NCBI GenBank assembly: GCA_035578155.1
Contig: JAPWDM010000001.1
Location: forward strand, 162,351,498-162,415,497
Direction of reading: 5' to 3'
Source of the DNA: Brachynemurus nebulosus
Lineage: Eukaryota > Arthropoda > Insecta > Neuroptera > Myrmeleontidae
DNA length: 64,000 nt
Shown here: positions 11,479-22,794 of the stretch, in pieces
How the letters are laid out: each line of letters begins with the position of its first letter
How positions within the stretch are numbered: the stretch's first letter is position 1
Position numbers and translations under genes: made by a program
Notes under the pieces: model-generated
Told to the model about the DNA's origin: nothing
Database searches by the model: none
Seen by the model: only the letters and a program-made list of their open reading frames with translations

Positions 11479-11950
11479 TTAAAAACTTCATAAATAGCTA
11501 TAAAAAGTATAGTTCGATCCAGATTGTAAAAAAAAAACTTTTTTTATGGGGTGAATCGGGACCGCCTAAAAAAAATTTCATCGAAAAAACATAAATCAAA
11601 ACGTTCAAAACCTAGAAATTTCCTTAGAAGTTGCTTTTATAAACAAGATAAAGCATTAATTTACACGTAGGAACATTTTATCTAATTTTTATAATATTAT
11701 GAAAATTGTGAAAAGTTCATCTGTAAAAAAACTAAATGATGCAATAACTTATATTCTTATGCAATGTACTGATTAAATGCTTAAAAACCATTAAAAAGTA
11801 TTTTTATAAAGAAAGTTATTATAGTTAGCGTTTAAGTTTCTTACTTTCTCTTGATTTTGATTCACATTATGCACTTTAATGACCATCTTTTTAAAAACCG
11901 CATAAAAAAAATCGCAGAAAAAAGGACTGCATAAAAAAGGTTTAACTGTA
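11479..11950. mobile_element. Tc1/mariner- or pogo-type MITE, copy 2
   Basis: Collinear with copies at 113-598 and 43834-44236, sharing CTTCATAAATAGCTATAAAA, ATTTCCTTAGAAGTTG, a CTTAAAAACCnTnAA block and the distal AAAAAAGGTTTAACTGTA end. The left terminus is replaced by other repeat sequence, so this copy is probably 5' truncated. Confidence 0.55.
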
Positions 11951-12110
11951 TTAAGAGAGTAATTACTTGCAAAACAGATAATATTTTTACACAAAAATAG
12001 GAATAGGGTTGGTATTTGTTAATTTATTTAAAAGTTTATAGTCACTAATAACATCCTCTTAAAAAGTCATTTCTTTAATTCTGGTTATACTATACAGGGT
12101 ACCAGCTACA

Positions 12111-12519
12111 GGGCCGCCCCAAGGTTAATAGGCGCCCGGGGCGAGATTTTGATCTCCTCCCTCCCAATAAAGGTATATCTAGATATTTTTATAAGAATGC
12201 ATTTTAGAAACACAACACATATTTTTTTTTTTATTTTGTGTTTATAGTTACAAAAAGAGTTACATATTATGTAGGAAATATAACAAACAAAACTTCTGTT
12301 AATAAAACTTTTGATTTTACGTAATTTTCGCAAAAGAAGCTAAAATGTCTTTAAAGTCCAACTTTTTTGCAACATCATTCTCTTTGGATAAAATGAGAAA
12401 ATCTCAGAGATTTTGGATAAAATCTCTGTGTCATCGTAGCCTTTCCGGTGAAATATTCGTGCTCCCATAACGCGGGGGCGATATTTTTTATTTTTTCCTT
12501 ACACGATCGTGGCGCTCTG
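12111..12519. mobile_element. Possible degenerate hAT element with CAGGGCCGCCCC end
   Basis: The left end CAGGGCCGCCCCAAGG resembles hAT termini and is followed by GGCGCCCGGGGCGAGATTTT. A candidate right end, GGCGCTCTG, is only weakly inverted. Flanks match at 6 of 8 positions. No transposase was recognised. Confidence 0.35.
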
Positions 12520-12989
12520 CCCAACTACATATATTTATTTTTTCTGAAGATTTTCAAAACTGATCGAATGCGAAGGATGATCTGTTTATGACTCATAGCT
12601 GACTGACTTTTATGACTATTGTTCACCTAAACCAATCAAGTTTGCTCCTTAGTTAATCGTTTGTTGGTATAGTCGAAATTGGATAAGTAAATGGATCTAA
12701 GAATTGTTTTCTTACATACAGAAGTTTCTTATTTATAAGGTGCAGAATTTCTTTTAAAATAATCGTAAAAGTGTGTGGTGAGTGTGTGTGTCCAAAACAC
12801 TCGTGTGATGGATCCACAATCATAAAAGTACTGTATAGAAAATCACCTTTAGAGACTCTAATTTATTTTATGACTTATTTTGGGACAAAAATTCTTTTAT
12901 TATCTTAAATTTTTAAATATTTTCAACCTCAGTGAAAAAATTTTTAAGTTCTATACGGATCTAACTGTAACTTAACTAAAAGTTAATAT

Positions 12990-13400
12990 TACAATTTTAT
13001 TATAAAATAGTGTTGAAATGGTTATGAAAATTTTCTATATGTGCATGTAGTAATAATTTTAATAATATTTAGGATAATTTCATTCCAACTAAAGGTTCCC
13101 GTTGAATACAAAACCAACTGCTCAGTCACGTGAGTCACGTCCCACTAACTAAACCGAAGTCGATGAAAATTGCTACACAGATAAACATTATTTACCCTTA
13201 GTTATTACACAGGATAACCTTATCCCCATTAAAAGTTCCTGTGGAATAAAAAACTAGTCAATTAATCACAGCAAAACGGCTGAACCGAATTCGATGAAAT
13301 TTGTTATATAGACACTATTTACTATTATTAATGCATATAGTAACAATTTTAATAATACATAGGTTAGTTTTATCCCCACTGAAGGAACCTGTAAGTTAAT
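12990..13400. mobile_element. Older fragment of the Helitron minisatellite family
   Basis: Carries two units with the landmarks ACAnAGGATAAnnTTATCC, GGTTCCnGTnGAATACAAAA and ACTGAACCGAATTCGATGAA, the same repeat units as the Helitron immediately downstream. No Helitron 5' end is seen, so it may be a decayed copy or an extension lying outside the younger 5' terminus. Confidence 0.5.
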
Positions 13401-13659
13401 TATTTCTTTGTCTTGGAAATTTGTTTGATATATTGTTTTTTTATTGTTTCTTTTCTTTAACCTGTTAACCGGGGAATTAGCTATTGCTCAACTCGTTTCA
13501 GAATGGGGACTTTTTGTTCGCAGCGATAAGTAATATCACACCTCAAATAATAAAAGAATATCCTTTTTAACTTATGGTTTTTATTTATTTTGATAAAATA
13601 TTTTATATTTAAAATATAACTCAAATGTATTCAATCTTAATAATATTATAAATGTGAAA

Positions 13660-13720
13660 GTTTGGATGTTTGGATGTTTGGATGTTTGGATGTTTGGATG
13701 TTTGGATGTTTGGATGTTTG
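13660..13720. repeat. Minisatellite, 8-bp unit GTTTGGAT, about seven copies
   Basis: GTTTGGAT repeats head to tail in the 5' part of the Helitron. Unit count in this position typically varies between copies. Confidence 0.95.
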
Positions 13721-14835
13721 TTGCTCAATCACGCCAAAACGGCTGAACGAATTTTGATAAAATTTTACGTACAAACTTCTTATACACTGACTTAACACAT
13801 AGGCTAAATTTTATCCCGATTTCATGTTCCTGGGGGATACAAAACCAATTAATCAATCCCGCTCAAATAACTGAAACGAATCCGACGGAATTTGATTTAC
13901 AGGCAATATTTATCCTGAATTAACACATAGAATAATCTTATCCCGATTCAAGGCTCCTGTGGGATATAAAACCAGTTACTTAACCACAGCAAAATGACTG
14001 AACTGAATTCGATGAAATTGGTATATAGAAACAATTTACTATGGATACATACAGGAGTAATTTTAATAACACATAGGATAATTTTATCCCGTTTTCATGT
14101 TCCTGAGGGATACAAATTCAGTTACTCAATCCCGCTCAAATAACTGAACCGAATCCGATGGAATTTGATGTACAGGCAATATTTTTCCTGAATTAACACA
14201 TAGAATAATCTTATCCCGATTCAGGATTCCTGTGGGATACAAAACCAGTTACTTAACCACAGCAAAATGACTGAACTGAATTCGGTGAAATTGGTATATA
14301 GAAACTATTTACTATGAATACATACTGGAATTATTTTAATAACACATAGGATAGTTTTATCCCAATTGAATGTTCCTGGGGGATACAATCCCAATTACTC
14401 AGTCACGTACTGCTAAAACAGAATTTGATAAAATTTTGTACACAGACACTATTTATGCTGAGTTAACACAGAGAATAACGTTACCCCGATTGAAAGTTCC
14501 CGTGGGACACTAGATTAGTTATTCTATTACACTAATATGACTGAACTAAATGCGATGTCATTCAATCACGACAAAGTCACTGAAACGATTTCAATGGAAT
14601 TTGGTACAGAGATAAATTAACTCTCAATTTATTAATACAGAATCATTTATTATCGATTAGAGATAGAAATCGGACCGAGAGTTTTAAAGGTCCTCTCGGG
14701 TCTTACCGGCCCGAACGGAAAGGCGCAGATGTGGAAATTTTTTAACGGGAATTGAAACGGACGGGAGTGGATAAATATGCTGGGAATGTTACATTTTTAT
14801 TTTCGTTATTTAAAATTAAAAATTTTTTTGATAAA

Positions 14836-15165
14836 GCGGGACCGGAAATAAAGAAAACGGGTTCGGGACCAATTTGAAGGAAACGTGCAGAAGTGACAAT
14901 TTTTCTATGGAAATAGGAGTGAACGGGAGCGATGGGTATAAAACACGTTCACCGGGAACGGGACTAATTTGAAGGAAACGGGCAGAAGTGACAATTTTCT
15001 ATGGAAATGGGATTGAACGGGAGCGATGGGTATAAAACGGGTTCTACCGGGAACGGGACTAATTTGAAGGAAACGGGCAGAAGTGACAATTTTTCGACGG
15101 GAATGGGAGTGAACGGGAGCGATGGGTATAATCGTGAGTGGGCGGGAACGGATTAAGAAAATTAC
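14836..15165. repeat. 95-bp tandem repeat inside the Helitron
   Basis: GGAAACGnGCAGAAGTGACA recurs at about 14879, 14974 and 15069, exactly 95 bp apart. Units also carry GAACGGGAGCGATGGGTATA and GGGAACGGGACTAATTTGAA. The array is much richer in G than its surroundings, and its unit is unrelated to the other repeats of the element, so it was probably captured. Confidence 0.85.
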
Positions 15166-15720
15166 TCCCGTGAGTATCTCTATTACTGACTGAAGATTCA
15201 TGTGGAATAAATTACTTAGTTACACTCAATTTATTAAATATAAGGTTTTATTATAATTGAATTTATGGAGGTGTAAATATAAATTAGGTCAGTTATTTAA
15301 ATCAGATGCATAGCAATAAATATTTTATTATCTACTCATCTTAAAATTTCGGAGAATAATGTAAATGATTTTTTTTTTATACTTGGTACTTGAACTTATG
15401 TTTAAAATTATTTCTTTTCGTAATAATCCCTTATTTGGGTATAGAAAATACTATCTATTGTAGGACATGTGATTAACAGTTTTAAAATAAGATGGATTTT
15501 CAAAATACGAATGTCATACATAAGCCAATAAAAATAAAACATAAGAGAGATTTGCATAAAGGTGATAAAAGTAAGCAATGGATTTTTGAAGTTATAAAAT
15601 TTAAGTATACGCCCATTTAATTATTTATTTATCTATTACCTTACACTGAGAGTATTGCAATAAAATGTTAGGTATAAAATTTTTTTCATAGCCTTATTAT
15701 AGGAATCCACTAATTAAATC
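15166..15720. other. Unassigned A+T-rich interior of the Helitron
   Basis: No reading frame or repeat unit recognised; minisatellite-type units resume near 15725. Confidence 0.5.
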
Positions 15721-16250
15721 AAAATCAAATCGCTGAAACGGCTGGACCGATTTTTATAAAATTTTATATACACACTCTTTATACACTGAATTAACATATG
15801 GGCTAAACTTTATCCCGGTTGTAAGTTCCTCAGGGATACAAAATTTTTCAAACACGCCCCACAAAATTAAACTTAATTCGATGAAATCTGGTACACAGGC
15901 ACTATTTATCCTGAGTGAACACATAGGATAATCTTATCCCGATTAAAGGTTCCTGTGCGATGACTGAACCGAATTTGATAAAATTTAATATACAGATACT
16001 ATTTACTACGAACACATATAGTAATAATTTTTAAATAGTTTTAGTCGAGATAGTTTTATCCCGATTGAAGGTTCCCGGTAGAAGAAGGCGGATACAAAAC
16101 GGGGGAGGGGATCGAATTCAATGCGGGCGAAGCCGCGGGTCAAAGCTAGTAATAATTATTTCGCAGTATGATATTGCTTGAAACAGTGTGGCATACACAA
16201 GGCAACACAGCAGTCAAGACACCAGAATCCATGGGACTGAAAGTGTTAAT

Positions 16251-16420
16251 TTCCATGACGAAAAATGTCATCATGCCCATTGCAGTAGGCTTTTATGTAT
16301 GACGAAATATTTCGTCATACCCAGTTAACAGGTTTTTCCATGACGAAAAATGTCGTCATGCCCATTGCAGTAGGCTTTTATGTATGACGAAATATTTCGT
16401 CATACCCAGTTAACAGGTTA
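16251..16420. repeat. 85-bp tandem duplication carrying a 24-bp perfect palindrome per unit
   Basis: Two units start at 16251 and 16336 and differ at very few bases. Each contains a perfect palindrome at 16297-16320 and 16382-16405, centred on GAAATATTTC, plus an imperfect CATGACGAnnnnTGTCnTCATG palindrome upstream. Such paired dyads can extrude as hairpins. No terminal repeats mark it as an element. Confidence 0.9.
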
Positions 16421-17230
16421 AAGTGTTTTTCTCATTTTTCTTTTTAATTTTGTAAAATTTTACCTTTTTGACGATAATTTATTATAATTTAAATTCTGAT
16501 GTTAGTAAGAAACAAATTCTCTGTATCGAAAATTTCTGCACTCATCATTACAAATATGAAATAATTAAAAGATATTTTAAATCTGTAACATATTGCTTGA
16601 ATATAATAAATTTTCCTGTATACATATAAGCAGTACAATGAACTTAAAACTGTTAAAATTCTAGAATGACATATGAGGAAAAAAGTTCAATATAAAGTGT
16701 GAAGAAACCCGTTTATTATTAGCAAACAAAAGATGTTTTTATTCAGTTATATACATACATATAACGTTTATAATAATTATCTTCTATATTTACTCGTAGA
16801 TTGTAAAAGATATACGAGTAGATGCGCACGTGATATATAAAAAAAATAATATTTTGAAGGTACGAAAAAAAGTTTGAATATTTATTAATGTTAGGCAATT
16901 ATTCATTTAAAAGGGAATCCTTATACTAAAGTTGGGAGCCCCAAAAAATTATAATTCATAAAGATTTTTTTATGAATTATTTATTCGTAAATTTGAAATA
17001 AGGGAGTAATACATAAAGAAAATCTATCTCAAAAAATTTGGTTGATCTGTTATTGCTCAATTTCAGAATATTAAGTGTGGAAATGAGTAAGTAGGGGCGA
17101 AGGTATTTAAAGGAGCTCTTCTAGATGGTACTATAATTTACCTTTATTTTAAAATGAATAATTTAGCTTGGCAATGAGTAATTTTACTTTGAAGGTACCA
17201 TTGGGTAGGAAGGGTTAAAATTAGGCTTGC
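16421..17230. other. No gene seen
   Basis: A+T-rich sequence with no credible reading frame, no clear terminal repeats and no tRNA-like fold. Confidence 0.5.
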
Positions 17231-18075
17231 AACCTATAGAGTCAGTAATTATTCGATATTCGGCCTATTCGACCATTTTTTGATACTCGGCCGAATATCG
17301 AATACTGAAAGCTACTGGTGGGAAAAAATGAAATCTGGAACATTTATTTACTTAAAGTAGATAAAAGAAATATTCATAAGTTATGTATCGGATGTATAAT
17401 ACTTTAAATACCATTCCCTATTAGCTATTCCGTAATATATATTTTACTGAAAACAAAACTCTTAACATTCTTACTCCAAAAGCATTTAATTATTAATTTA
17501 TTTAAATTATTAGAATCCAACTGCAGGTAAAATGAATAATGAAAAAATTTTTTAGCGACAGCCTGCATATAAATTATTAAGAACGAACTAAAAGAAAGAA
17601 AATTGTTCTACATGTTTCAGTCATTTAAATGACTGAAGATGGTCATTTAAATGACTGAAACATGTAGAACAATTTTCTTTCTTTTAGTTCGTTCTTAATA
17701 ATTTATATGCAGGCTGTCGCTAAAAAATTTTTTCATTATTAATTTATTTATTTGATACCTAAGTGCTTATGTCCATACAAGGGATACTCTAGCGTTCATA
17801 ATAAAAAAAATACTTAATGATCTTTTACTAAAAAAAGAAAAGTTCGTGGTTTAAAATATTTATCTGTAATGATAATTTTGAAAAGGTAAAACTAAGTAGG
17901 TACTGCAATTTTTTTTTCATATATCATGTGGGATGTCGTTTGAAAGGTTTTGTTATAGGGAATAAAAAAATGCAGAATACCGAATAGTATTTGGCCGAAT
18001 ATTCGGCACTTCGACCAGGATGGTGGCCAAATATTCGGTATTCGGCTAATGGCCGAACAGAGTATTCGTTGAAAG
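17230..18075. mobile_element. Possible DNA element with ATATTCGG-rich ends
   Basis: Both ends carry clusters of ATTCGGCC/GGCCGAATAT motifs in inverted orientation (17250-17310 and 17975-18065). The perfect palindrome at 17535-17740 lies almost exactly at the midpoint. Precise ends and a target duplication could not be fixed. Confidence 0.45.
17535..17740. repeat. Near-perfect 206-bp palindrome (99-bp arms, 8-bp spacer)
   Basis: The left arm 17535-17633 and the right arm 17642-17740 are reverse complements without a mismatch that I could find. The 8-bp spacer is at 17634-17641. The inner end of each arm holds the self-complementary CAGTCATTTAAATGACTG. Near-zero divergence implies a recent inverted duplication or gene conversion between arms. 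Confidence 0.9.
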
Positions 18076-18189
18076 TCTAGTTAAAATAATTAATGAGGAT
18101 TTTGTACGTAGAATTATTTCTTTTTGATGAATTCTATGAGTATGACCTTCATAATGAATTTAGACTAGCGAGTTTAGATATCTTGGAAT

Positions 18190-18445
18190 GACTCCTTACT
18201 TAGAATTAAGGTTTCTGGTAAGGCTTTTTTCTATGATAAGGACCTTTATCAGGGCGTGCCTTACATTCTGATGAGGTCCAGATCAGGATTACCGTATGAG
18301 GTCTTTATCAGGTTTGTCACGCAGAACAGTCATCGGGTCCTTATCATGACTACCTTGTGAGGTCCTCATCAGGACTACCATATCAGATTATGATTAGAAT
18401 AACCTTATTGAATCCTAATCAGGCTGTCCTTATCGGGTTAGCTCT
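18190..18445. repeat. Repeat block with AGGTCCTnATCAGGActacc motifs, inverted partner of 19090-19560
   Basis: GGTCCTTATCAGG and GGTCCTCATCAGGACTACC recur every 60-80 bp. In reverse complement these motifs equal the CCTGATnnGGACC pieces of the array at 19090-19560, so the two blocks form imperfect inverted arms. Confidence 0.6.
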
Positions 18446-18518
18446 ATATTAAATTATATACGAGTATACAGTATTAATACTCCAATAATACTTCAAAATA
18501 ATGCTAGTACCTTACTTA

Positions 18519-18865
18519 CAGTGTTGCCAACTTTTTTTTCCAGAGACCACTAGATTCGACTTTGAAACCGTTAAAAAACCACTAAAAACCACCAGCTCTT
18601 CATCGACAAGCAAGAAAAAAAAAAAAAAAACACAACAAAAAATTTTTTTAAAATAAAAACTTTTATAATTTAATTTTTATGATTTAATTATAACAACATA
18701 GAAAAATATTATATAAATTAATAATGAAATAACGAGCAGTTTTAGTGGTAAAACCACTAAGATGGCCACGCTGAAAACCACAAACCACTAGAAAAAAATT
18801 TTCCCCACTGTGGGACGTTCAAAACCACTAGATTTAGTGGTAAAACCACCAAGTTGGCAACACTG
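18519..18865. mobile_element. hAT MITE with exact 8-bp target duplication CTTACTTA
   Basis: Inverted ends are CAGTGTTGCCAACTT and AAGTTGGCAACACTG. The flanks CTTACTTA at 18511-18518 and 18866-18873 are identical. The interior is built from repeated AACCACTAnAnnnAGTGGT motifs. Length 347 bp, non-coding. Confidence 0.9.
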
Positions 18866-19089
18866 CTTACTTACATTGGAATATATATGTACCCAAATAT
18901 ATAATAATAAAGATGAGAGTAGAACTTATTATTAAACAAAACCGAAAAACTATAAGTTTTTTCAGTTATTGACGAATATAGTTTTATTAATCGTTTAAAA
19001 ATGAAACAATTTTCTTACATTTTAAGGTTATTTTCTTACAGATTCAGTTACAAAAAATCATGTAAGCGATTGTATTATATAATATAGTA

Positions 19090-19560
19090 AGTACAAGTAA
19101 GGTTATCCTGACATGGACCTGATAATGTTCTGAATATGATAACCCGATAGGAAATTTTTGTTTTTTACGTAAGGTTATTCTGATATGATCCTCTTAAGGT
19201 TCTGATCATGATAAACTGTTAAAATTATTTTTCTTACAGGTAAGGTTATCCTGAAATGGACCTGATAATGTTCTGATTAGGATAACACGATAGGAAATTT
19301 ATGTTTTTTACGTAAGGTTATCCTTATATGATCCTGATGAGGTTCTGATCAGGATAACCTGTTGAAAAATATTTTTCGTAGAAGTGAGGTTTCCTGACAT
19401 GAACCTGATAATTTCCTCATCAGGTTAACCCGATGAAAAATATTTTTTTTCAAAGAAGGTTATCCTGATCTCATCCCCATAAGGACCTTATCAGGTTTTC
19501 CCTATTAGGGATTACCTTATCTAAACCTGATAAGGACCCGATGATACTTTCTGCAAATAA
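19090..19560. repeat. 72-bp tandem array, about six units
   Basis: GGTTATCCTG or a variant recurs at 19101, 19173, 19244, 19316, 19388 and 19459 (spacing 71-72 bp). Each is followed by a CCTGATAATGTTCTGAT-type block. Units are rich in CCTGAT/ATCAGG dyads. This and the inverted block at 18190-18445 may be arms of one foldback element. Confidence 0.8.
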
Positions 19561-20715
19561 GGAAAAACTTCTACTCGGGTTATATTACAAAAGGGGAAAA
19601 CAGTTTTTCGTCGAATTTATTTACACTAATATTTACATTTTTCAACATTTTAATGTCATTATTAAGTTAATAACAAGTTTGTAAAAAAGGTGCAATATCT
19701 AATCTACTAATTTGCATATTGTAATATATTTCATTATAAACATTATAAATATAAGTAAAAAATTATTTAGTGTGACGTCAAATTTTTTAACTAAAAAACT
19801 TATTTAAAAAAGTATTTGGTTCATATTGTATTTATAACTGAACTGAAGCCTAAACTGTAGTATACAAATTAATAATTAATTGTTGAACTTATTGAATTAT
19901 TAATTTCAATTCAAAAATTGCGTGTCACTTGTACAACGTAACAGTATCGTAATTATTTCTAAATAATTTATATGTAAGAAAAAAATTTGTCCTCAAGAGA
20001 AAAGTATCTATTTCTGTGAACAAATAAAATTGATCACTTACTAGTTGCACTTGTACAGATAATGCTTCGTACAATAAGCTATTTTTAATCAAGGATTTAA
20101 AATTCAAAATTTTTAAAAACGTTTAAAAATAATATCTGTTTCTTGCATCGTGAAAAATATTTGTTATTAAAAAATTAAATTGTTTACAATAAATAATTTA
20201 CCTATGGCTCCAGAATTTTGTCAATCCTGTAGTCCAATCTACACTTCTTTCTCATGTTTATGATTTTCTGAACAATCCCATTAATGGTAAGAACGGGCGT
20301 AGAAAATTTTTAAGCGTTTACTCGAAAAATGTTTCAAAAAATGCATAAGAAAGTATATCATATACATTGTTGAACTTGTGTTTCAATGAACTCGTCTTTG
20401 ACACCCTACAAGATGCCCTTGAAGTTTTTTTCCACCACCTGAAATTAACCTCGAAAATAGAAATTCAACTTTTTGCACTTCACGCCTATGATTATACATT
20501 ATTTTCTATGCTAAACGAATTTTTCAGAAAGAGTCGCTTATAACAGGTGGAGTCCGAAGCGATTGTATAAATGTTCTGTTTTGCTACTTTTAGTACGGAA
20601 CACTAAATAAGTATGAAATAATTTATCCTTGGATGACAATTTATTGTAACCAAGGAAAATGGAATATTATTCAATTAGAAGCAGTATCAGATATTAAAAA
20701 TTTTCTAGCTTGATG
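19561..20715. other. No gene seen
   Basis: A+T-rich with only short, unrecognisable open frames on either strand; no terminal repeats or RNA gene found. Confidence 0.5.
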
Positions 20716-20717
20716 AT

Positions 20718-21016
20718 GTAACTCGAGACAAATGACGTAAGGTTGAGGAATAACGTCAAAATATTATTACATAACTCGAATCAACGTAACTCATATTGTC
20801 ACATGTCTTATTGTCTGGTTAAATGTCAAACACTGAATTTAAAATTAAAACTGATGTTAAATTAAAAAAAAATATGAATGAATGACGCTCTCAATTTATA
20901 TTTCCAGTTTAAAAAAAAAAATTCTCCGTCTAAAAATATTCGAAATCGTCACAAATAGGTACATTTCATATTGATTTCATTAACAGGTTTTATCAATCGA
21001 GTGGGTACAATAATAT
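20718..21016. repeat. 300-bp direct repeat, copy 1
   Basis: Starts near CTCGAGACAAATGACGTAAG and ends near GAGTGGGTACAATA. The copy at 21822-22114 is nearly identical, with scattered substitutions and a 4-bp insertion in ACGTaccTAACTC. Confidence 0.85.
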
Positions 21017-21022
21017 TACAAA

Positions 21023-21275
21023 CTAGCCGTATACCCAATGGGATTGCCCATCGACAATATCTCTTTATTAGGTACTCACTTTGTGCTCACTTTTAATGTT
21101 TTTCAAAAGCCTAAATCAATATTCACGATGAACTTCCCATATGAACTTTCATTTTCTGTTTTAACGCCTTAGGGAATCAATTTCCAGAAACAACTGACTT
21201 TTATTTATAAATAGAAGCCTAAACGCCAATTTTCATAAGTCCTGTGCTTAATTTCGTCCCTCTAAACTCAACAGT
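21023..21275 (-). mobile_element. Helitron 3' terminal fragment, minus strand
   Basis: Read on the minus strand the boundary is CCCATTGGGTATACGGCTAG followed by T, the CTAG/T end of insect Helitrons. It abuts the end of direct repeat copy 1. The 5' limit is not visible and no protein frame is present. Confidence 0.5.
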
Positions 21276-21539
21276 TGAGGTTGTCCGTTGTCTATCAGTC
21301 AAAGTTAAATGATTCATTAAATATTTATTTTAATAGCTATAGTAACATATTTTTAATATCACTAACTTCAAAAAATTTTTTCCTCCTTATATGGCTTGGA
21401 TACCACACATATTTCGAAAAAACGCAAAAAAACGTGTCCCCTAATTTTTGGTGCTCTTTCTTTTTGTGATGGCAAAAATTTGATACATTAAACCATTCAG
21501 GCTGTACAAGAAAATTTACCCCCATTTTCACCTCTCCAG

Positions 21540-21815
21540 ACCCTCTTATGAACCCGACCCTGGTTTAACCTATACAGGTGAATAGGTCTTTTAAAGAGTA
21601 ACATTTCGTCAATTTAAAGTTTTCCTCTATCTCTTATAGTTTTCGAGATATCTTAAGAAATACGATTTAAACCCCCAACTTAGGGGCTGGTTTCACCCTG
21701 TGAACGTGGAAGATGGCCGATAAAAAAAAATACGGATCCCTTATTTTTGCCTATTCTACACACCAGCGAAGTTTCACCAAAATCCCGAATTTCACTCTGG
21801 GTGCATTTCCTTGTC
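21540..21815. repeat. Dispersed repeat related to the arms of the 24503-26275 foldback
   Basis: Shares CTCTATCTCTTATAGTTTTC, a TTTCGAGATAT block, a GGnGnnTTTCACCC block and AAAAAATACGnnTCCCTTA in the same order as the foldback arms. A third relative lies at 60890-61135. Confidence 0.7.
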
Positions 21816-21821
21816 AGAGCT

Positions 21822-22114
21822 CGAGACAAATGACGTAAGATTGAGGAGTAACGTCAAAATATTATTACATAACTCGAATCAACGTACCTAACTCATATTG
21901 TCACATGTGTCATTGTCTTTTTAAATGTTAAACACTGAATTTAAAATTAAATCTCATGTTAAATTCGAAAAAAAATATGAATGAATGACGATCTCAATTT
22001 ATGTTTCCAGTTTAAAAAAAAATTTCCCCGTCTATAAATATTCGAAATCATCACAAATAGGTACATTTCATATTGATTTTATTAACAGGTTTTATCAATA
22101 GAGTGGGTACAATA
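21822..22114. repeat. 300-bp direct repeat, copy 2
   Basis: Partner of 20718-21016, about 1.1 kb downstream in the same orientation. The intervening 800 bp holds a Helitron fragment and a dispersed repeat rather than a gene, so this is not an LTR pair with a coding interior. Confidence 0.85.
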
Positions 22115-22780
22115 TTAAAAATATTAAAAATTAGTTCTTGTTTTATAATTAATTCATGATTTTCCAAATATTTGTTGTCATACTTATGTACATTAATTTT
22201 TTTTTTTTTAACGATTCATTATTTAGAAAAAAGTTTTTTCCTGTAATAAAACTACAGTAGGATAAATATATGTAATCTAGATACAAGATGAAGTAATAAA
22301 ATAAATCAAAAATTCCCGAAAAAATCGATTCTTTACGTAATTTTTTCAAATTTAACTACTTTTTATTCTTGACGATGATTCCTAAATAAAAATCTGAACT
22401 ATTTAACAAATTGTATATTTTTCAAGGATACCTTGAACTCAAATGAAACACAATCAACTAAATAAGGTCATAACTTCTAGAGTTATTTATGTGATATTTT
22501 TAAAAAATCGAGGAAAATTTGCTTTTTGAATAACATTTTATTCATAGATTGATTTCGCAAGAGACAGGGGATTTTTTTCGTTTAAGGGATCTTTTACAAC
22601 TGATGATGTGCTAAAAAAAAACACTTTTTTTGAAATTTTTTTTGGAGAAACTGTTTATTGTAATGAAAAAAAGAGTTTTATACATTAAAATACATATAAA
22701 TAATTAATTAAGGTGTATCTTGATTTTTTTCTTTTTGTCTGGCCTTCCATCTGCTCTTGTAGGTCTATTGAAAGTCACAT
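22115..22780. other. No gene seen
   Basis: A+T-rich sequence without recognisable frame or repeat boundary. Confidence 0.5.
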
Positions 22781-22794
22781 GTGTAAATCTTGTA

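Larger units (their letters stand above)
13635..16149 (+). mobile_element. Non-autonomous Helitron with internal tandem repeats (2.5 kb)
   Basis: The 5' end TCTTAATAATATTATAAATG follows an A and leads into GTGAAAGTTTGGATG, a common insect Helitron start. The 3' end is a GC-rich hairpin (GCGG...CCGC around 16123-16136) followed, about nine bases on, by CTAG at 16146-16149 with T next: the CTRR/T signature. There is no inverted repeat or target duplication, as expected for rolling-circle elements. The interior has repeated units containing TTTATCCCGATT, GGTTCCTGTGGGATACAAAA and CGAATTCGATGAAATT. No Rep/helicase frame exists, so it must have moved using another element's proteins. Confidence 0.8.

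Noticed and set aside
12111..12519. Confident hAT call for the CAGGGCCGCCCC sequence
   Set aside because: The right end is weakly inverted and the flanks match at only 6 of 8 positions, so it is kept only as a low-confidence feature.
13660..13720. GTTTGGAT repeats as a CRISPR-like array
   Set aside because: 8-bp units are head to tail with no spacers, inside a Helitron of an animal genome.
14905..15201. Minus-strand 98-residue frame with PIAPVHSH/PIAPVQSH repeats
   Set aside because: Repeat periodicity follows the 95-bp DNA tandem unit; coding is incidental.
21023..21821. LTR retrotransposon between the 300-bp direct repeats
   Set aside because: No primer-binding site, polypurine tract or gag/pol frame between them.
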